Shown here: positions 9,472-18,312 of the stretch, piece after piece
How positions within the stretch are numbered: the first letter of the stretch is position 1
Layout of the letters: each line of letters opens with the position of its first letter
Assembly: GCA_964391765.1 (NCBI GenBank)
Contig: CAYMNG010000002.1
Location: 1 to 64,000, forward strand
Direction: 5' to 3'
From: UBA10649 sp964391765
Lineage (GTDB): Bacteria > Actinomycetota > Actinomycetes > S36-B12
DNA: 64,000 nt
Notes under the pieces: model-generated
Databases searched by the model: none
What the model was told of the DNA's origin: nothing
What the model saw: the letters and a program-made list of their open reading frames with translations, nothing else
Position numbers and translations under genes: made by a program

Positions 9472-10211
9472 TGGCCGACGCGGATCCGGCCGCGACCGAC
9501 GTCGACGTCGGCGACCGGGCCGCGGTCGGGACCGCGGACTTCGTCACCTGGTCCGAGTGGGCGCTGGCCCGCGTCGGCTTCCGCCCCACCAACACCCTCG
9601 CTCTGGTCGGAGTGTGCCGCGACGAGCTCATGCACGGATTCGAACGGGACGTCGCCGCGGTGTGGGGCAGGCCGTTCGAGATCGGGTCCCTGGCCGGGAT
9701 GCTCTTCATCGGCCATACTGGCCTGCGTGCGGCCCTGAGCCACGCCCCGGGCGAGGACGGCCGTCACCGCCTCGCCGCATTCTGCTTCTCGCACATCGGG
9801 ATCGACGCGGCCGGCCGCGTCGGTCGCGTGCAGCGTCGCGGACTGCTGCGGGCCTCGGCAGCCTGTGGCGCGCTGGTGGCGTTGCGCACCGCGCTGGCCG
9901 ACGGCCAGCGCGTGTTCGACCTCGACCCGGCCGATCCGGAGCAGTCCCTGCTCGGCATGCGGCTGGCACCGCTGCTCGTCGGGTCGGCGGGCGTCTCCTC
10001 GGTGCCGTCGTTGCCGCGGATCACCTCCGCCGCAGCGCGTTGCGCCGCCACGGACCTGCGCGACCTGGTCGCCGCGATCGGCTCCGACGAGCCGGTCAAC
10101 GTGGCCTACCTCAGCGGGATCGTGGTGCACGGCGCCGACGGGGTCGATCGCATCGTCGACGTGGCGGCCGAGGTCGTGATCGACCGCGCGCGGATCGACC
10201 TGGCCTTCTGA
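9471..10211 (+). CDS. LCIB/LCIC-type (theta class) carbonic anhydrase-like protein
   Basis: A 246-residue protein. The core matches the limiting-CO2-inducible LCIB family: VGVCRDEL (Cys49, with Asp51/Glu52), then WGRPFEIGSLAGMLFIGHTG, SHAPGEDG, FSHIGIDAAGRVGRVQR (His108) and SAACGALVAL (Cys132). The Cys-His-Cys set is the zinc site of these beta-CA-like enzymes, which interconvert CO2 and bicarbonate. They were first characterised in algal carbon concentrating mechanisms, and bacterial members exist. It has no signal peptide, so it should be cytoplasmic. The ATG overlaps the previous stop by 1 nt (TGATG). Longer upstream starts lack support. Activity is inferred from ligand conservation. Confidence 0.75.
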   Translation: MADADPAATDVDVGDRAAVGTADFVTWSEWALARVGFRPTNTLALVGVCRDELMHGFERDVAAVWGRPFEIGSLAGMLFIGHTGLRAALSHAPGEDGRHRLAAFCFSHIGIDAAGRVGRVQRRGLLRASAACGALVALRTALADGQRVFDLDPADPEQSLLGMRLAPLLVGSAGVSSVPSLPRITSAAARCAATDLRDLVAAIGSDEPVNVAYLSGIVVHGADGVDRIVDVAAEVVIDRARIDLAF

Positions 10212-10240
10212 CGAGGCGCGCGCCGGCACGCCGATCGGCT

Positions 10241-10311
10241 CACCTGTCGACCTTGAGGTTCCACCGCGTGTCTCGCGCCAGGACGCGGTACAGCCTCACG
10301 GTCGGCAGGTG
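10241..10311. repeat. Palindromic intergenic repeat, copy 1
   Basis: A 71-bp imperfect inverted repeat between two convergent genes. The outer arms cacctgtcgacc (10241-10252) and ggtcggcaggtg (10300-10311) pair with one mismatch; inner arms (ttgaggtt... and ...acgcggtacagcctcac) pair imperfectly around a ~13-nt loop. The same core recurs at 27861-27930 and 42413-42485. Here it could also act as a two-way terminator. Confidence 0.7.
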
Positions 10312-10317
10312 GGCGAT

Positions 10318-11751
10318 CTACCAGGCGGCGACGATCCGGTCCCGGCCCTGTTCCTTGGCCGTGTACAAGGCGACGTCGGCGCGCCGCAGGAGGCCCGGCC
10401 CGGACTCGCCGGTGTCGAGGACGGCGTAGCCGATCGAGACCGTGCGGTGCGGTGGCATCGCGGTGCGCAGTCGATCGAGGACGTCGGTGGCCTGGTCGGC
10501 GTCGACCCCGGGCAGCAGGACGGCGAACTCCTCGCCGCCGTAGCGGGCCAAGAACGCGTCGGCCGGCAGCGCGGCGTGCCAGGACCGTCCGCAGGCGGCG
10601 AGCAACCGATCGCCCGCCTGGTGGCCGTTCTCGTCGTTGAACGCCTTGAAGTGGTCCAGGTCCAGCATCGCGACCGTCAGCGGCCGGCCGGTCAGTTGCG
10701 CGGACTGCACCGCGCGCGTGATCTCGTGATCGAGCGTGCGCCGGTTGGGCAGCCCGGTGAGCGGGTCGGTGCGCGCCTCCCGGTCCAGCAGGGCGTTCTG
10801 GTGTCGCACCGTGGACAGAACCCGTTGGAGTCGCCAGACGACGAGCAGGATCACCGCGACCGACGCCAGCGTGAGCAGCCGCACCGACTCCGAGCCGATG
10901 CCCCAGGTCGTGACGACGAGCAGGATCGGGATCGTCAGGACGCCGGCGGCCAGCCCGACCAGCCGGACCGAACCGTCCGCCCGGGTCGGCCGTGGCGAGG
11001 TCTCGTCGAGCGTCCGCGCGCCCGGTGCCCACGGGGCGGCGGCCATGAACATGATCGCGGCCAGCAGCGTCGCGTCGAGCCAGGGCGGGGAGAAGTCCTC
11101 GGACCCGTTCTGGATGACGAGGTTGTACAGCAGGTCGCCGGTGAGGGTCACGAGGAAGCCGGCGATGAGCAACGTCATCGATATCGGCGCACGACCTCGG
11201 GCGACGACCAGGCGGATGAGCGAGGACAGGACGACGATGTCGAGGAACGGGTACGACAGGGCGATGACGATGCCCGCGTTCGTCTGCTCGGTGTCGGCGA
11301 TGATCGGGCGAGCGATGAAGTACCCCACGACGGCGGCGACGGCGATCGTGATGACGAGGGTGTCGATCCCGGCGTCGAAGTCCCGGCCGGGGACGACCCG
11401 GCGGACGAGGACGAGCAGGCCGGCGATCGCGGACGCGTACGCGACCAGGTAGAGCGCGTCCGCCGGTCCGGGGAACGGTGGCTCGTCGACGATCCGCTGC
11501 TGCACGTCGTAGACGATGTCCGCGCAGACGGTGAGCGCGGCGTAGCCCCACAGGAGCCACCACACCGTCCGGGTTCGGCGCGGCATGCGGGCGACGGCGA
11601 AGAGGTACGCGGCGATCGCGACGACGCCGGCCCCGCGGGCCAGCAGGACCCACCCGAGCGTGTCGACCGGGAGGACGAGCAGCGACAGGCAGACCAGCAG
11701 TCCAGCCGTCAGCGCGGGCACCCATGCCCGCGCCCGCAGTCCCTCGCCCAT
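10318..11751 (-). CDS. Membrane-bound diguanylate cyclase (GGDEF)
   Basis: A 477-residue protein. The first ~310 residues hold about nine to ten membrane helices forming a sensory module of no family I can name. The C-terminal GGDEF domain begins near TDPLTGLPNRRTLD and has the active-site loop RYGGEEF, so it should make cyclic di-GMP from two GTP. An inhibitory I-site RxxD is not evident before the loop. I chose the ATG at 11751 because GGAGGAGAC precedes it; the frame is open to an ATG at 11772. Confidence 0.85.
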   Translation of the reverse strand: MGEGLRARAWVPALTAGLLVCLSLLVLPVDTLGWVLLARGAGVVAIAAYLFAVARMPRRTRTVWWLLWGYAALTVCADIVYDVQQRIVDEPPFPGPADALYLVAYASAIAGLLVLVRRVVPGRDFDAGIDTLVITIAVAAVVGYFIARPIIADTEQTNAGIVIALSYPFLDIVVLSSLIRLVVARGRAPISMTLLIAGFLVTLTGDLLYNLVIQNGSEDFSPPWLDATLLAAIMFMAAAPWAPGARTLDETSPRPTRADGSVRLVGLAAGVLTIPILLVVTTWGIGSESVRLLTLASVAVILLVVWRLQRVLSTVRHQNALLDREARTDPLTGLPNRRTLDHEITRAVQSAQLTGRPLTVAMLDLDHFKAFNDENGHQAGDRLLAACGRSWHAALPADAFLARYGGEEFAVLLPGVDADQATDVLDRLRTAMPPHRTVSIGYAVLDTGESGPGLLRRADVALYTAKEQGRDRIVAAW

Positions 11752-11772
11752 GTCTCCTCCAGTCGGACCCAC

Positions 11773-12285
11773 AGCCTAGGTCGCGACGACCCTCGAACCG
11801 GGCTGCGAATCGCCTGGTCGTCACCGATCGTCGCCTGGTCGTCACCGATCGACGTCCGATTACCGGCCGCCAACGTGCTCGTCGACCGACCCGGTCGCGA
11901 GAGGAATGTCACAGGGATCGGCACCGACATGCCGCCCAGATGTGGTGCAGATCACGGGATGAATCGGTCGCAAATAGGTGAAAACAGACAAAGCGCCCGA
12001 CTGGCGGATCGACTGTCCGATTAGCAGATTGTCGTTGTCCTTCATAGACTTTCGGGTTGGATGGCGGCCTTCCCCCGGCCGTCCGGCGAAGAAGCAGGAC
12101 CTTCGCGATGCCCCGGCGGTAGCCGCCGCCGGGTGCCGAGCGGCCAGCAACGGCAGCGACGTGCGACTCGTCGCTGGCGGGCGTTCGGCAGGAGAGCCAG
12201 GCGAGACGGACAGATGTGCTCGCTGCGGCCCGGACCCGCATCGCGGTCGCGCATCGGGTGGACCGATGCCGAACGATGAGGACGA
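11773..12285. other. Long intergenic region and probable structured 5' leader
   Basis: About 510 nt without a convincing gene, between the cyclase and the Rpf-like gene, which diverge. It contains a 21-bp tandem duplication (11810-11851), an AT-richer patch around 12020-12050 that could hold a promoter (possible -10 tagact at 12045-12050), and strong hairpins downstream, including cccggcgg/ccgccggg at 12112-12133 and cagcgac/gtcgctg near 12154-12175. Overlapping reading frames on both strands have shadow-like composition and no ribosome sites. I could not match the leader to a known riboswitch consensus. Confidence 0.5.
11810..11851. repeat. Perfect 21-bp tandem duplication
   Basis: The 21-nt unit beginning tcgcctggtcgtcaccgat occupies 11810-11830 and is repeated without change at 11831-11851. 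It lies in the divergent region about 60 nt upstream of the cyclase start, where it could duplicate a regulator site. Confidence 0.8.
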
Positions 12286-12996
12286 ATGTCAACAGCAAGA
12301 ACCGTCCGGAGCGCGAAGCGCGCCGGCGTCGTCGCAGTCGCGGTGGCCCTCACCGCATCGATCGGCCCGGCGAGCGCGACCGCGATCGCCACGACGGCCG
12401 CACCGGCCGCGGTGGCCGCGCCGGCGGGTGCGGGGAACGACGTCGCGCCGGTCGCGGCGGTCGCGGCAGGCGTCCCGGCCGCGGCGCAGGTCACCGCTGC
12501 GACGACGGCGGCGCGGCGCCCGGTCTCGCGCCCGGCCACTCGGCCCAGTCGCGCGAGCGCGCAGCGCTCGCAGGCGCTGGCGTACGCGCGGTTCACCGCG
12601 TTCACGTTGCGCTCCAACCAGACTCGCGACATGCGCGGGGTGGAGCGCAGCATGTACCGCGGGCGGTACTACACCGCTGCGGCCGAGTCCAAGCGCCTGT
12701 GCATCGTGCGCCGGGAGAGCCAGGGGCACTACGACGCGGTCTCGCGCGGCGGCACGTACCGCGGCGCCTACCAGGTGTCGGCCGCGCTGGCGCGCGGTGC
12801 GACCTGGATGATGCTCAAGGAGCACAAGGCGCTCATGGGCACCGACTCCGCCAAGCGCACCATGGCGAAGCTGCGCGCGACGCCCATGAACCGCTGGCCG
12901 CGCTACTGGCAGGACGCCGCGTTCCACACGATCATCGACTACCGCGGCACGCTGTCCGGGGCCAAGCACTGGGCCGGCGGGCGCTGGCGCTGCTGA
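12286..12996 (+). CDS. Secreted Rpf-like / transglycosylase-like protein
   Basis: A 236-residue protein with a signal peptide (positive start, then hydrophobic stretch to about residue 45) and an Ala/Pro/Arg-rich linker. The C-terminal domain contains LCIVRRESQGHYDAVSRGG followed by YRGAYQVSAA, the arrangement of Cys, catalytic Glu and Gly-Tyr-Gln seen in resuscitation-promoting-factor and lysozyme-like domains that cut peptidoglycan; it ends WAGGRWRC. ATG with GAGGAC upstream. Rpf genes are often controlled by leader RNAs, and this one has an unusually long 5' region. The match is to the fold core, so enzyme activity is likely but not certain. Confidence 0.7.
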   Translation: MSTARTVRSAKRAGVVAVAVALTASIGPASATAIATTAAPAAVAAPAGAGNDVAPVAAVAAGVPAAAQVTAATTAARRPVSRPATRPSRASAQRSQALAYARFTAFTLRSNQTRDMRGVERSMYRGRYYTAAAESKRLCIVRRESQGHYDAVSRGGTYRGAYQVSAALARGATWMMLKEHKALMGTDSAKRTMAKLRATPMNRWPRYWQDAAFHTIIDYRGTLSGAKHWAGGRWRC

Positions 12997-13081
12997 CGAG
13001 CCCACCGCGCCCTGCCATGCTGTGCGCCGAATCGACCGGATCCACGGCCGATGCCCGGCACGGAGCGAAAGGACGTCTCGC

Positions 13082-13906
13082 GTGGCACGTCGGCTGCGGA
13101 TCGTCACGGCGAACCTGAACGGCGTGCGGGCGGCGCTGCGGCGCGGGGGCCTGGCCTGGCTGGCCGCCGCGCGGGCGGATGTGATCTGCCTGCAGGAGGT
13201 GCGGGCGACGCACGAGCAACTGCACGCGGCCCTCGTCGACGGCGGACTGGGGACCTGGCACGTGTCGCACGCGCCGGCACCGCAACTGGGTCGGGCCGGC
13301 GTCGCCGTCCTGAGCCGGAGCCAGCCGCTGGCGGTGCGCGACCGCCTCGGGCTGGCCGGCATCGACGGTCAGGGCAGGTGGATCGAGGTCGACCTCGAGA
13401 CCGCGGCCGGACCGCTGACGGTCGCGTCGGTGTACGTCCACACCGGCGAGGCCGACACTGCGCGGCAGGTCGACAAGTACGCGTTCTTGGCCGACATGGA
13501 CCGCCGGATGGAGTCGTTGCGTCGATCGGCCGCCCGGCGATCCGGCCACGCCGTGGTCTGCGGTGACCTCAACGTCGCGCACCGCGAAGTGGATATCAAG
13601 AACTGGAAGGGGAATCGGGACAAGGCCGGATTCCTGCCGGACGAACGCGCGCACCTGGACACCTGGCTCGCGCGGCACTGGCGCGACCTCGGGCGCGAGC
13701 ACGGCGGTGCCGGTCCGGGGCCGTACACCTGGTGGAGTTGGCGCGGGCAGGCGTTCGACAACGACGCGGGGTGGCGGATCGACTACGTGCTGGCGACGAC
13801 CGGGCTCGCACCGAAGTGCCGGTCGGTCGAGATCGGCCGCGCGCCGACCTACGCGCAGCGCTGGAGCGACCATGCGCCGGTGACCGCGACGTTCGCGCTG
13901 CCCTGA
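13082..13906 (+). CDS. xthA: Exodeoxyribonuclease III
   Basis: A 274-residue protein of the exonuclease III/AP-endonuclease family. It has the metal-binding N-terminus (IVTANLNGVRAA, CLQEVRA), VYVHTGEA, GDLNVAHREVDIKNWKGN, and the C-terminal RIDYVLAT and WSDHAPVTA with the catalytic His. It repairs abasic sites and 3'-blocked ends in DNA. I chose GTG at 13082, preceded by AAAGGA; the frame remains open 20 codons further upstream. Confidence 0.9.
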   Translation: MARRLRIVTANLNGVRAALRRGGLAWLAAARADVICLQEVRATHEQLHAALVDGGLGTWHVSHAPAPQLGRAGVAVLSRSQPLAVRDRLGLAGIDGQGRWIEVDLETAAGPLTVASVYVHTGEADTARQVDKYAFLADMDRRMESLRRSAARRSGHAVVCGDLNVAHREVDIKNWKGNRDKAGFLPDERAHLDTWLARHWRDLGREHGGAGPGPYTWWSWRGQAFDNDAGWRIDYVLATTGLAPKCRSVEIGRAPTYAQRWSDHAPVTATFALP

Positions 13907-13924
13907 GGCGACGGGCCGGCGGCG

Positions 13925-16249
13925 ATGTGCGAGCATGGCGCCGACTCGCAGCCCCGGCTACCAAGGAGCGGACCCATTCGCCCGATCACGTACTCGCCGA
14001 AGGTGTTCGTCCCGCTGACGATGCTGTGCCGGGACCGTTGCGGCTACTGCACGTTCGCGCAGTCGCCGGCGCATGTGCAGGCGGCCTACCTCGACGAGGA
14101 CGAGGTCCTCGCCATCGCCCGGGCCGGGGCGCAGGCCGGCTGCCACGAGGCGCTGTTCACCCTCGGCGAGGCCCCCGAGGACCGCTACCCGCAGGCGCGG
14201 GCCTGGCTGGCCGAACACGGCTTCGCCTCGACGGTGGCATACCTCGCGCACGTGGCCCGGCTCGTGCTCGACGAGACCGGGCTGCTGCCACACGCCAACG
14301 CCGGCGCGCTGTCGATCGACGACCTGGCGACGCTGCGCCGGGTCTCGCCGAGCCAGGGCATGATGGTCGAGACCCTCAACCCGACGCTGGCGGCGCACCG
14401 CGGCGCACCGGACAAGACCCCCGAGCGTCGGTTGGCGACGTTGCACGCGGCGGGCGAGTTGGCGATCCCGTTCACGACCGGGATCCTCGTGGGCATCGGC
14501 GAGAGCCGGGAGGACCGGATCGAGGCGTTGACGGCGATCGCCGCCGCGCACGAGCGGTACGGGCACGTGCAGGAAGTCATCGTGCAGAACTTCGTGCCGA
14601 AGCCGGGCACGCGGATGCGCGACGAGCCCGCGTGCTCGATCGCCGACCTCGTGGACGCGATCGCCCTGGCCCGGTCGATCCTGCCGGCCGACGTCGCCGT
14701 GCAGGCGCCGCCGAACCTCGTGGACGACCCGGGCCTGCTCGTCGACGCCGGGGTGGACGACTTCGGCGGGATCTCGCCGGTCACCGCCGACCACGTCAAC
14801 CCCGAGCGCCCCTGGCCACAGATCGAGGCGCTGCGGGCCGTGGTGGAGTCCCGTGGCCGATCGCTGGTTCCGCGGTTGACCGTCCACCCGCGGTACGCGC
14901 TGCGACCGGACCGGTGGCTGGATCGGGATCTGCACTTCGCGGTCCTCGACCGATCCGACGCCGCCGGCCTGGCCCGGGACGACCCGGGGGCGACGTTCCC
15001 CGAGCGGTACGAGGCGGCCGCGAACGTGGGCACCGGTGCCGAGGTCGTGCAGATCGGCCGTCGGTCGACCGCGTGGTACTCCGGGTCCGATCGGCTCCCG
15101 CCGGTGATCGTGTCCGGCCCGGCCGGCGCGGGCCCGGCGGTGCGCGAGGTACTCGACGCGGTTGTCGCCGGGCACGAGCCCGGGGTCGACGAGCTCGTCA
15201 CGCTCTTCGGTGCCCGTGGCCGGGAGGTCAACGCGATCGCCGAGGTCGCCGACGAGCTGCGCCGCCAGGCCGTCGGCGACACCGTCACCTTCGTCCGGAA
15301 CCGGAACATCAACTACACCAACGTGTGCACGTTCCGCTGCGCGTTCTGCGGCTTCTCCAAGGGTCCGGCGTCGCTCAACCTGCGCGGCCGGCCGTACCTG
15401 TTGTCGAACGACGAGATCGCGGCGCGCGTGGTCGAGGCGGCCGAACTCGGCGCGACGGAGGTCTGCCTGCAGGGCGGCATCCACCCGGACTTCGACGGGG
15501 ACTACTACGTCGAGGTGACGCGTGCGGTCAAGGCGGCGGTACCCGCGATGCACGTCCACGGGTTCACCGCGCTGGAGGTGACCGAGGGCGCGCGGCGGCT
15601 GGGCGAGCCGCTGGACCGCTACCTGACCCGGCTGAAGGAGGCCGGGCTGGCCTCGCTCCCGGGCACCGCGGCGGAGATCCTGGACGACCGGATCCGCGAG
15701 GTCATCTGCCCGGACAAGATCACGACCGCCGAATGGCTGGACTGCCACGAGGCGGCGCACGGGATCGGCCTGCACAGCAACGTGACGATCATGTTCGGGC
15801 ACATCGAGCAGCCGGTCCACTGGGCACGTCACCTCGTGCGTACGCGGGAGGTGCAGGCGCGGACCGGCGGCTTCACCGAGTTCATCCCGCTGCCGTTCGT
15901 CCACATGGCCTCGCCGATCTACCTCAAGCGGCGCGCACGTCGCGGCCCGACCTGGCGTGAGGTCGTGCTCATGCACGCGGTCGGGCGGATCGCCTACCAC
16001 GGCCGGATCGACAACGTGCAGGCGTCGTGGGTCAAGCTCGGCGTCGACGGGGCGCAGCAGCTGCTGCGCGCCGGTGTCAACGACCTCGGCGGAACGCTGA
16101 TGGACGAGAGCATCTCGCGCGCGGCCGGCGCCGCCCACGGGCAGGCGATCACCGAGGCGCAGTTCCGCGCGGTCGTCGAACCGGTCGGCCGCACCCTGGC
16201 GGAGCGGAGCACGGGGTACCGGCTGCTGGAGCCGGCCGCCGGCGGCTGA
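13925..16249 (+). CDS. fbiC: Bifunctional 7,8-didemethyl-8-hydroxy-5-deazariboflavin (FO) synthase
   Basis: A 774-residue fusion of two radical-SAM halves. The CofG half has CRDRCGYC (Cys35, 39, 42) and the CofH half has CTFRCAFC (Cys468, 472, 475). Together they build the deazaflavin chromophore of coenzyme F420 from tyrosine and a flavin precursor, in the cytoplasm. Length is in the range of actinobacterial FbiC. The start is uncertain: the ATG at 13925 has a poor ribosome site, whereas a strong AAGGAG lies seven nt before an in-frame ATT at about 13976, immediately ahead of the conserved ITYSPKVF segment. A P450 gene follows after 2 nt. Confidence 0.93.
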   Translation: MCEHGADSQPRLPRSGPIRPITYSPKVFVPLTMLCRDRCGYCTFAQSPAHVQAAYLDEDEVLAIARAGAQAGCHEALFTLGEAPEDRYPQARAWLAEHGFASTVAYLAHVARLVLDETGLLPHANAGALSIDDLATLRRVSPSQGMMVETLNPTLAAHRGAPDKTPERRLATLHAAGELAIPFTTGILVGIGESREDRIEALTAIAAAHERYGHVQEVIVQNFVPKPGTRMRDEPACSIADLVDAIALARSILPADVAVQAPPNLVDDPGLLVDAGVDDFGGISPVTADHVNPERPWPQIEALRAVVESRGRSLVPRLTVHPRYALRPDRWLDRDLHFAVLDRSDAAGLARDDPGATFPERYEAAANVGTGAEVVQIGRRSTAWYSGSDRLPPVIVSGPAGAGPAVREVLDAVVAGHEPGVDELVTLFGARGREVNAIAEVADELRRQAVGDTVTFVRNRNINYTNVCTFRCAFCGFSKGPASLNLRGRPYLLSNDEIAARVVEAAELGATEVCLQGGIHPDFDGDYYVEVTRAVKAAVPAMHVHGFTALEVTEGARRLGEPLDRYLTRLKEAGLASLPGTAAEILDDRIREVICPDKITTAEWLDCHEAAHGIGLHSNVTIMFGHIEQPVHWARHLVRTREVQARTGGFTEFIPLPFVHMASPIYLKRRARRGPTWREVVLMHAVGRIAYHGRIDNVQASWVKLGVDGAQQLLRAGVNDLGGTLMDESISRAAGAAHGQAITEAQFRAVVEPVGRTLAERSTGYRLLEPAAGG

Positions 16250-16251
16250 CG

Positions 16252-17784
16252 ATGGGCGCGGCGCCGTCGGGCCCGCCGACGTCGGGTGCCGACCCGCCGG
16301 CCGGCCGGCGCTTCCTGGGCACGCCGGCGACCGCCCCCGGGCCGCTGGGTCCGCAGATGCTGCGCGACCTGTGGTCGATCCGGGCGGACCCGCTGGGCTA
16401 CCTCGCCCGCACGTGGCGCACGTACGGCGACATCGCCCAGTTCCCGATCCCGCGGCCACCGTCGTACCTGGTCACCGATCCCCAGGCCGTCCGCCGGGTG
16501 CTCGCCGCGACCGGCCGGACGTACGGCAAGGCGACGCTCCAGTACCGCAGCCTCGCGCTGCTCACCGGGGACGGCCTGCTGGCCGCCGACACCGACTCGT
16601 GGCGCCGTCAGCGCCCGCTCGTCCAACCGGCCTTCCACCCGTCCTCGCTGGTGCGGGTCGCTGGTCACGTCGCGGACGTCGCGGACCAGGTCACCCGCGA
16701 CTGGGCGGCGCACGTCGGCCCCGGGCCCGACGGCCGGGTCGTCGACGTCGAGCGCGACCTGCTGCGAGCGGCGTTGACGGTCGTCGGTCGCGCGCTGTTC
16801 GGGGCGGACCTGACCGGTGCGGGCGATCGGCTCACGGCCGCGACCCTGGCGGGTCTGGACGTCATCGTCGCCCGGGCGCGAACTCCCGTGGCGGCCCCCT
16901 CGTGGGTGCCGACGCGGGGTAACCGCGCGTTGCGGACCGCCAACGACGAGCTCGACGCGGCGGTGGCGCACATGATCGCGGCGCGTCGGAGGACGCCGGT
17001 CGCGCAGCACCCGGCGGCCGCCGGCTCACTGCCAACGGGTGCCGCGCCAACCGGTACCGCACCCACCGGTACCGCGCCCGCCGGCTCAGTGCCAACGGGT
17101 GTCGAGCCAACCGGTACCGAGCCGGACATGCTCGATCTGCTGCTGTCCGCGCGCGGCGAGGACGGCGTCGCGCTGACCGATCGACAGGTCCGCGATCAGG
17201 TGGTCACGTTCCTCGTCGCCGGCCACGAGACCGTCGCCACGGCGTTGACCTGGGCGTGGGGGCTACTGGCCGCCGACGGCGATCGGCAGGACCGCCTGCA
17301 CGCCGAGGCGGTCGCGGTGCTCGGGGATCGCGCGCCGGCACGCGCCGACGTCGACCGACTCCCGTTCGCCCGCGCCGTCCTCGACGAAGCGATGCGCCTG
17401 TATCCGCCGGCCTGGCTGATCACGCGCTCGGCGCTGACGGCCGACGACCTGGCCGGACGTGCCGTACCGGCCGGCGCCCTCGTCATCGTCAGCCCGTGGC
17501 TCGTCCACCGGCACCCCGACTGGTGGCGGCGACCGGAGCGGTTCGAACCGGAGCGATTCCTGGCGGCCGGGTTCGACCGGACGGCATTCGTGCCGTTCGG
17601 GTTCGGGCCGCGGATGTGCATCGGTCGGGAGTTCGCGTACGTCGAGGGCGTGCTCGTGCTGGCCTGCCTGGCGCGGCGGTTCTCGTTCACGTTCCCGCCG
17701 GGGCGGTCGATGCCGCCCGCGCGGGCGCTGGTGACGCTGCGACCGGCCGGCGGGCTGCCGCTTCGCGTGGCTATCCGCCGGTGA
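16252..17784 (+). CDS. Cytochrome P450
   Basis: A 510-residue P450. Signatures: I-helix AGHET, K-helix EAMRLYPPAWLITR (ExxR) and the heme loop FGFGPRMCIG with the Cys ligand. No membrane anchor, so cytoplasmic, needing ferredoxin and reductase from elsewhere. It starts 2 nt after fbiC, so the pair is probably one transcript. Between the G/H and I regions (about residues 257-291) it carries a proline-threonine-glycine pentapeptide repeat not normally found in P450s. Substrate unknown. The 3' end overlaps the convergent CBS gene by 14 nt. Confidence 0.9.
   Translation: MGAAPSGPPTSGADPPAGRRFLGTPATAPGPLGPQMLRDLWSIRADPLGYLARTWRTYGDIAQFPIPRPPSYLVTDPQAVRRVLAATGRTYGKATLQYRSLALLTGDGLLAADTDSWRRQRPLVQPAFHPSSLVRVAGHVADVADQVTRDWAAHVGPGPDGRVVDVERDLLRAALTVVGRALFGADLTGAGDRLTAATLAGLDVIVARARTPVAAPSWVPTRGNRALRTANDELDAAVAHMIAARRRTPVAQHPAAAGSLPTGAAPTGTAPTGTAPAGSVPTGVEPTGTEPDMLDLLLSARGEDGVALTDRQVRDQVVTFLVAGHETVATALTWAWGLLAADGDRQDRLHAEAVAVLGDRAPARADVDRLPFARAVLDEAMRLYPPAWLITRSALTADDLAGRAVPAGALVIVSPWLVHRHPDWWRRPERFEPERFLAAGFDRTAFVPFGFGPRMCIGREFAYVEGVLVLACLARRFSFTFPPGRSMPPARALVTLRPAGGLPLRVAIRR
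17020..17124 (+). repeat. In-frame 15-bp repeats within the P450 gene
   Basis: About seven degenerate 15-nt units (type ccaaccggtaccgca) encode repeats of the form PTGxA/PTGTA. A larger unit starting ggctca(c/g)tgccaacggg is itself repeated about 60 nt apart, so the array grew in more than one step. It sits in a surface loop position and keeps the frame. Confidence 0.85.
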
Positions 17785-18202
17785 TGTAGTCCACCAGCGC
17801 CTGGTGCTCGTGCTCGAGTTCGGTCAGGCGCGACTTGACGACGTCACCGATGCTGACGATCCCGACGAGCACGCCGTCGGGATCGGTCACGGGGATGTGC
17901 CGGACCCGCTGGTCGGTCATGACGTGCATGAGCTCGTCGACCTTGGCCTCCGGCGGGGCGCACTGGACCTGCGCGGTCATGATCTCCTCGACCGTGCGGT
18001 ACAGCGCCTCCGGGCCGGCCGCCAGCGCTCGCACCACATCGCGCTCGGACACGATCCCGGCGATCGTGCGGCCGTCGGTCGACACGACGAGCGCGCCGAT
18101 CCGGCGGCGGGCGAGCTGCGTGACGACGTCCGCCACCATCGCATCGGGCTTGATGGTCGCGACATCGCCGCCCTTGCTCGCGATGATCGTCGAGATCTGC
18201 AT
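17771..18202 (-). CDS. CBS-domain protein
   Basis: A 143-residue protein made of two CBS motifs, one around VADVVTQLARRRIGALVVS...GIVSERDVVRAL and one around VDELMHVMTDQRVRHIPVTD...GIVSIGDVVKSRL. Stand-alone CBS pairs bind adenine nucleotides and act as energy sensors, like the mycobacterial Hrp1-type proteins. The start at 18202 has GGAGGGG upstream; the frame extends 24 codons further without support. No regulatory partner is adjacent. Confidence 0.88.
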   Translation of the reverse strand: MQISTIIASKGGDVATIKPDAMVADVVTQLARRRIGALVVSTDGRTIAGIVSERDVVRALAAGPEALYRTVEEIMTAQVQCAPPEAKVDELMHVMTDQRVRHIPVTDPDGVLVGIVSIGDVVKSRLTELEHEHQALVDYITGG

Positions 18203-18312
18203 GTCCCCTCCAGTGTCGTTCGTCCGGTCCCCGCGGTTCCCCGCCATGGTGCCGACAAAGCGGGCCGATGTCACGGGTTCGACGCGACGGGCCCGGATTC
18301 ACCGTCCCGGTG

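Noticed and set aside
11985..12285. c-di-AMP (ydaO) riboswitch before the Rpf-like gene
   Set aside because: Expected because such RNAs often precede rpf genes, but I could not find the conserved GGGTGAAT and CCCGAACCCGTCAGCT-type blocks. Left as an unclassified leader.
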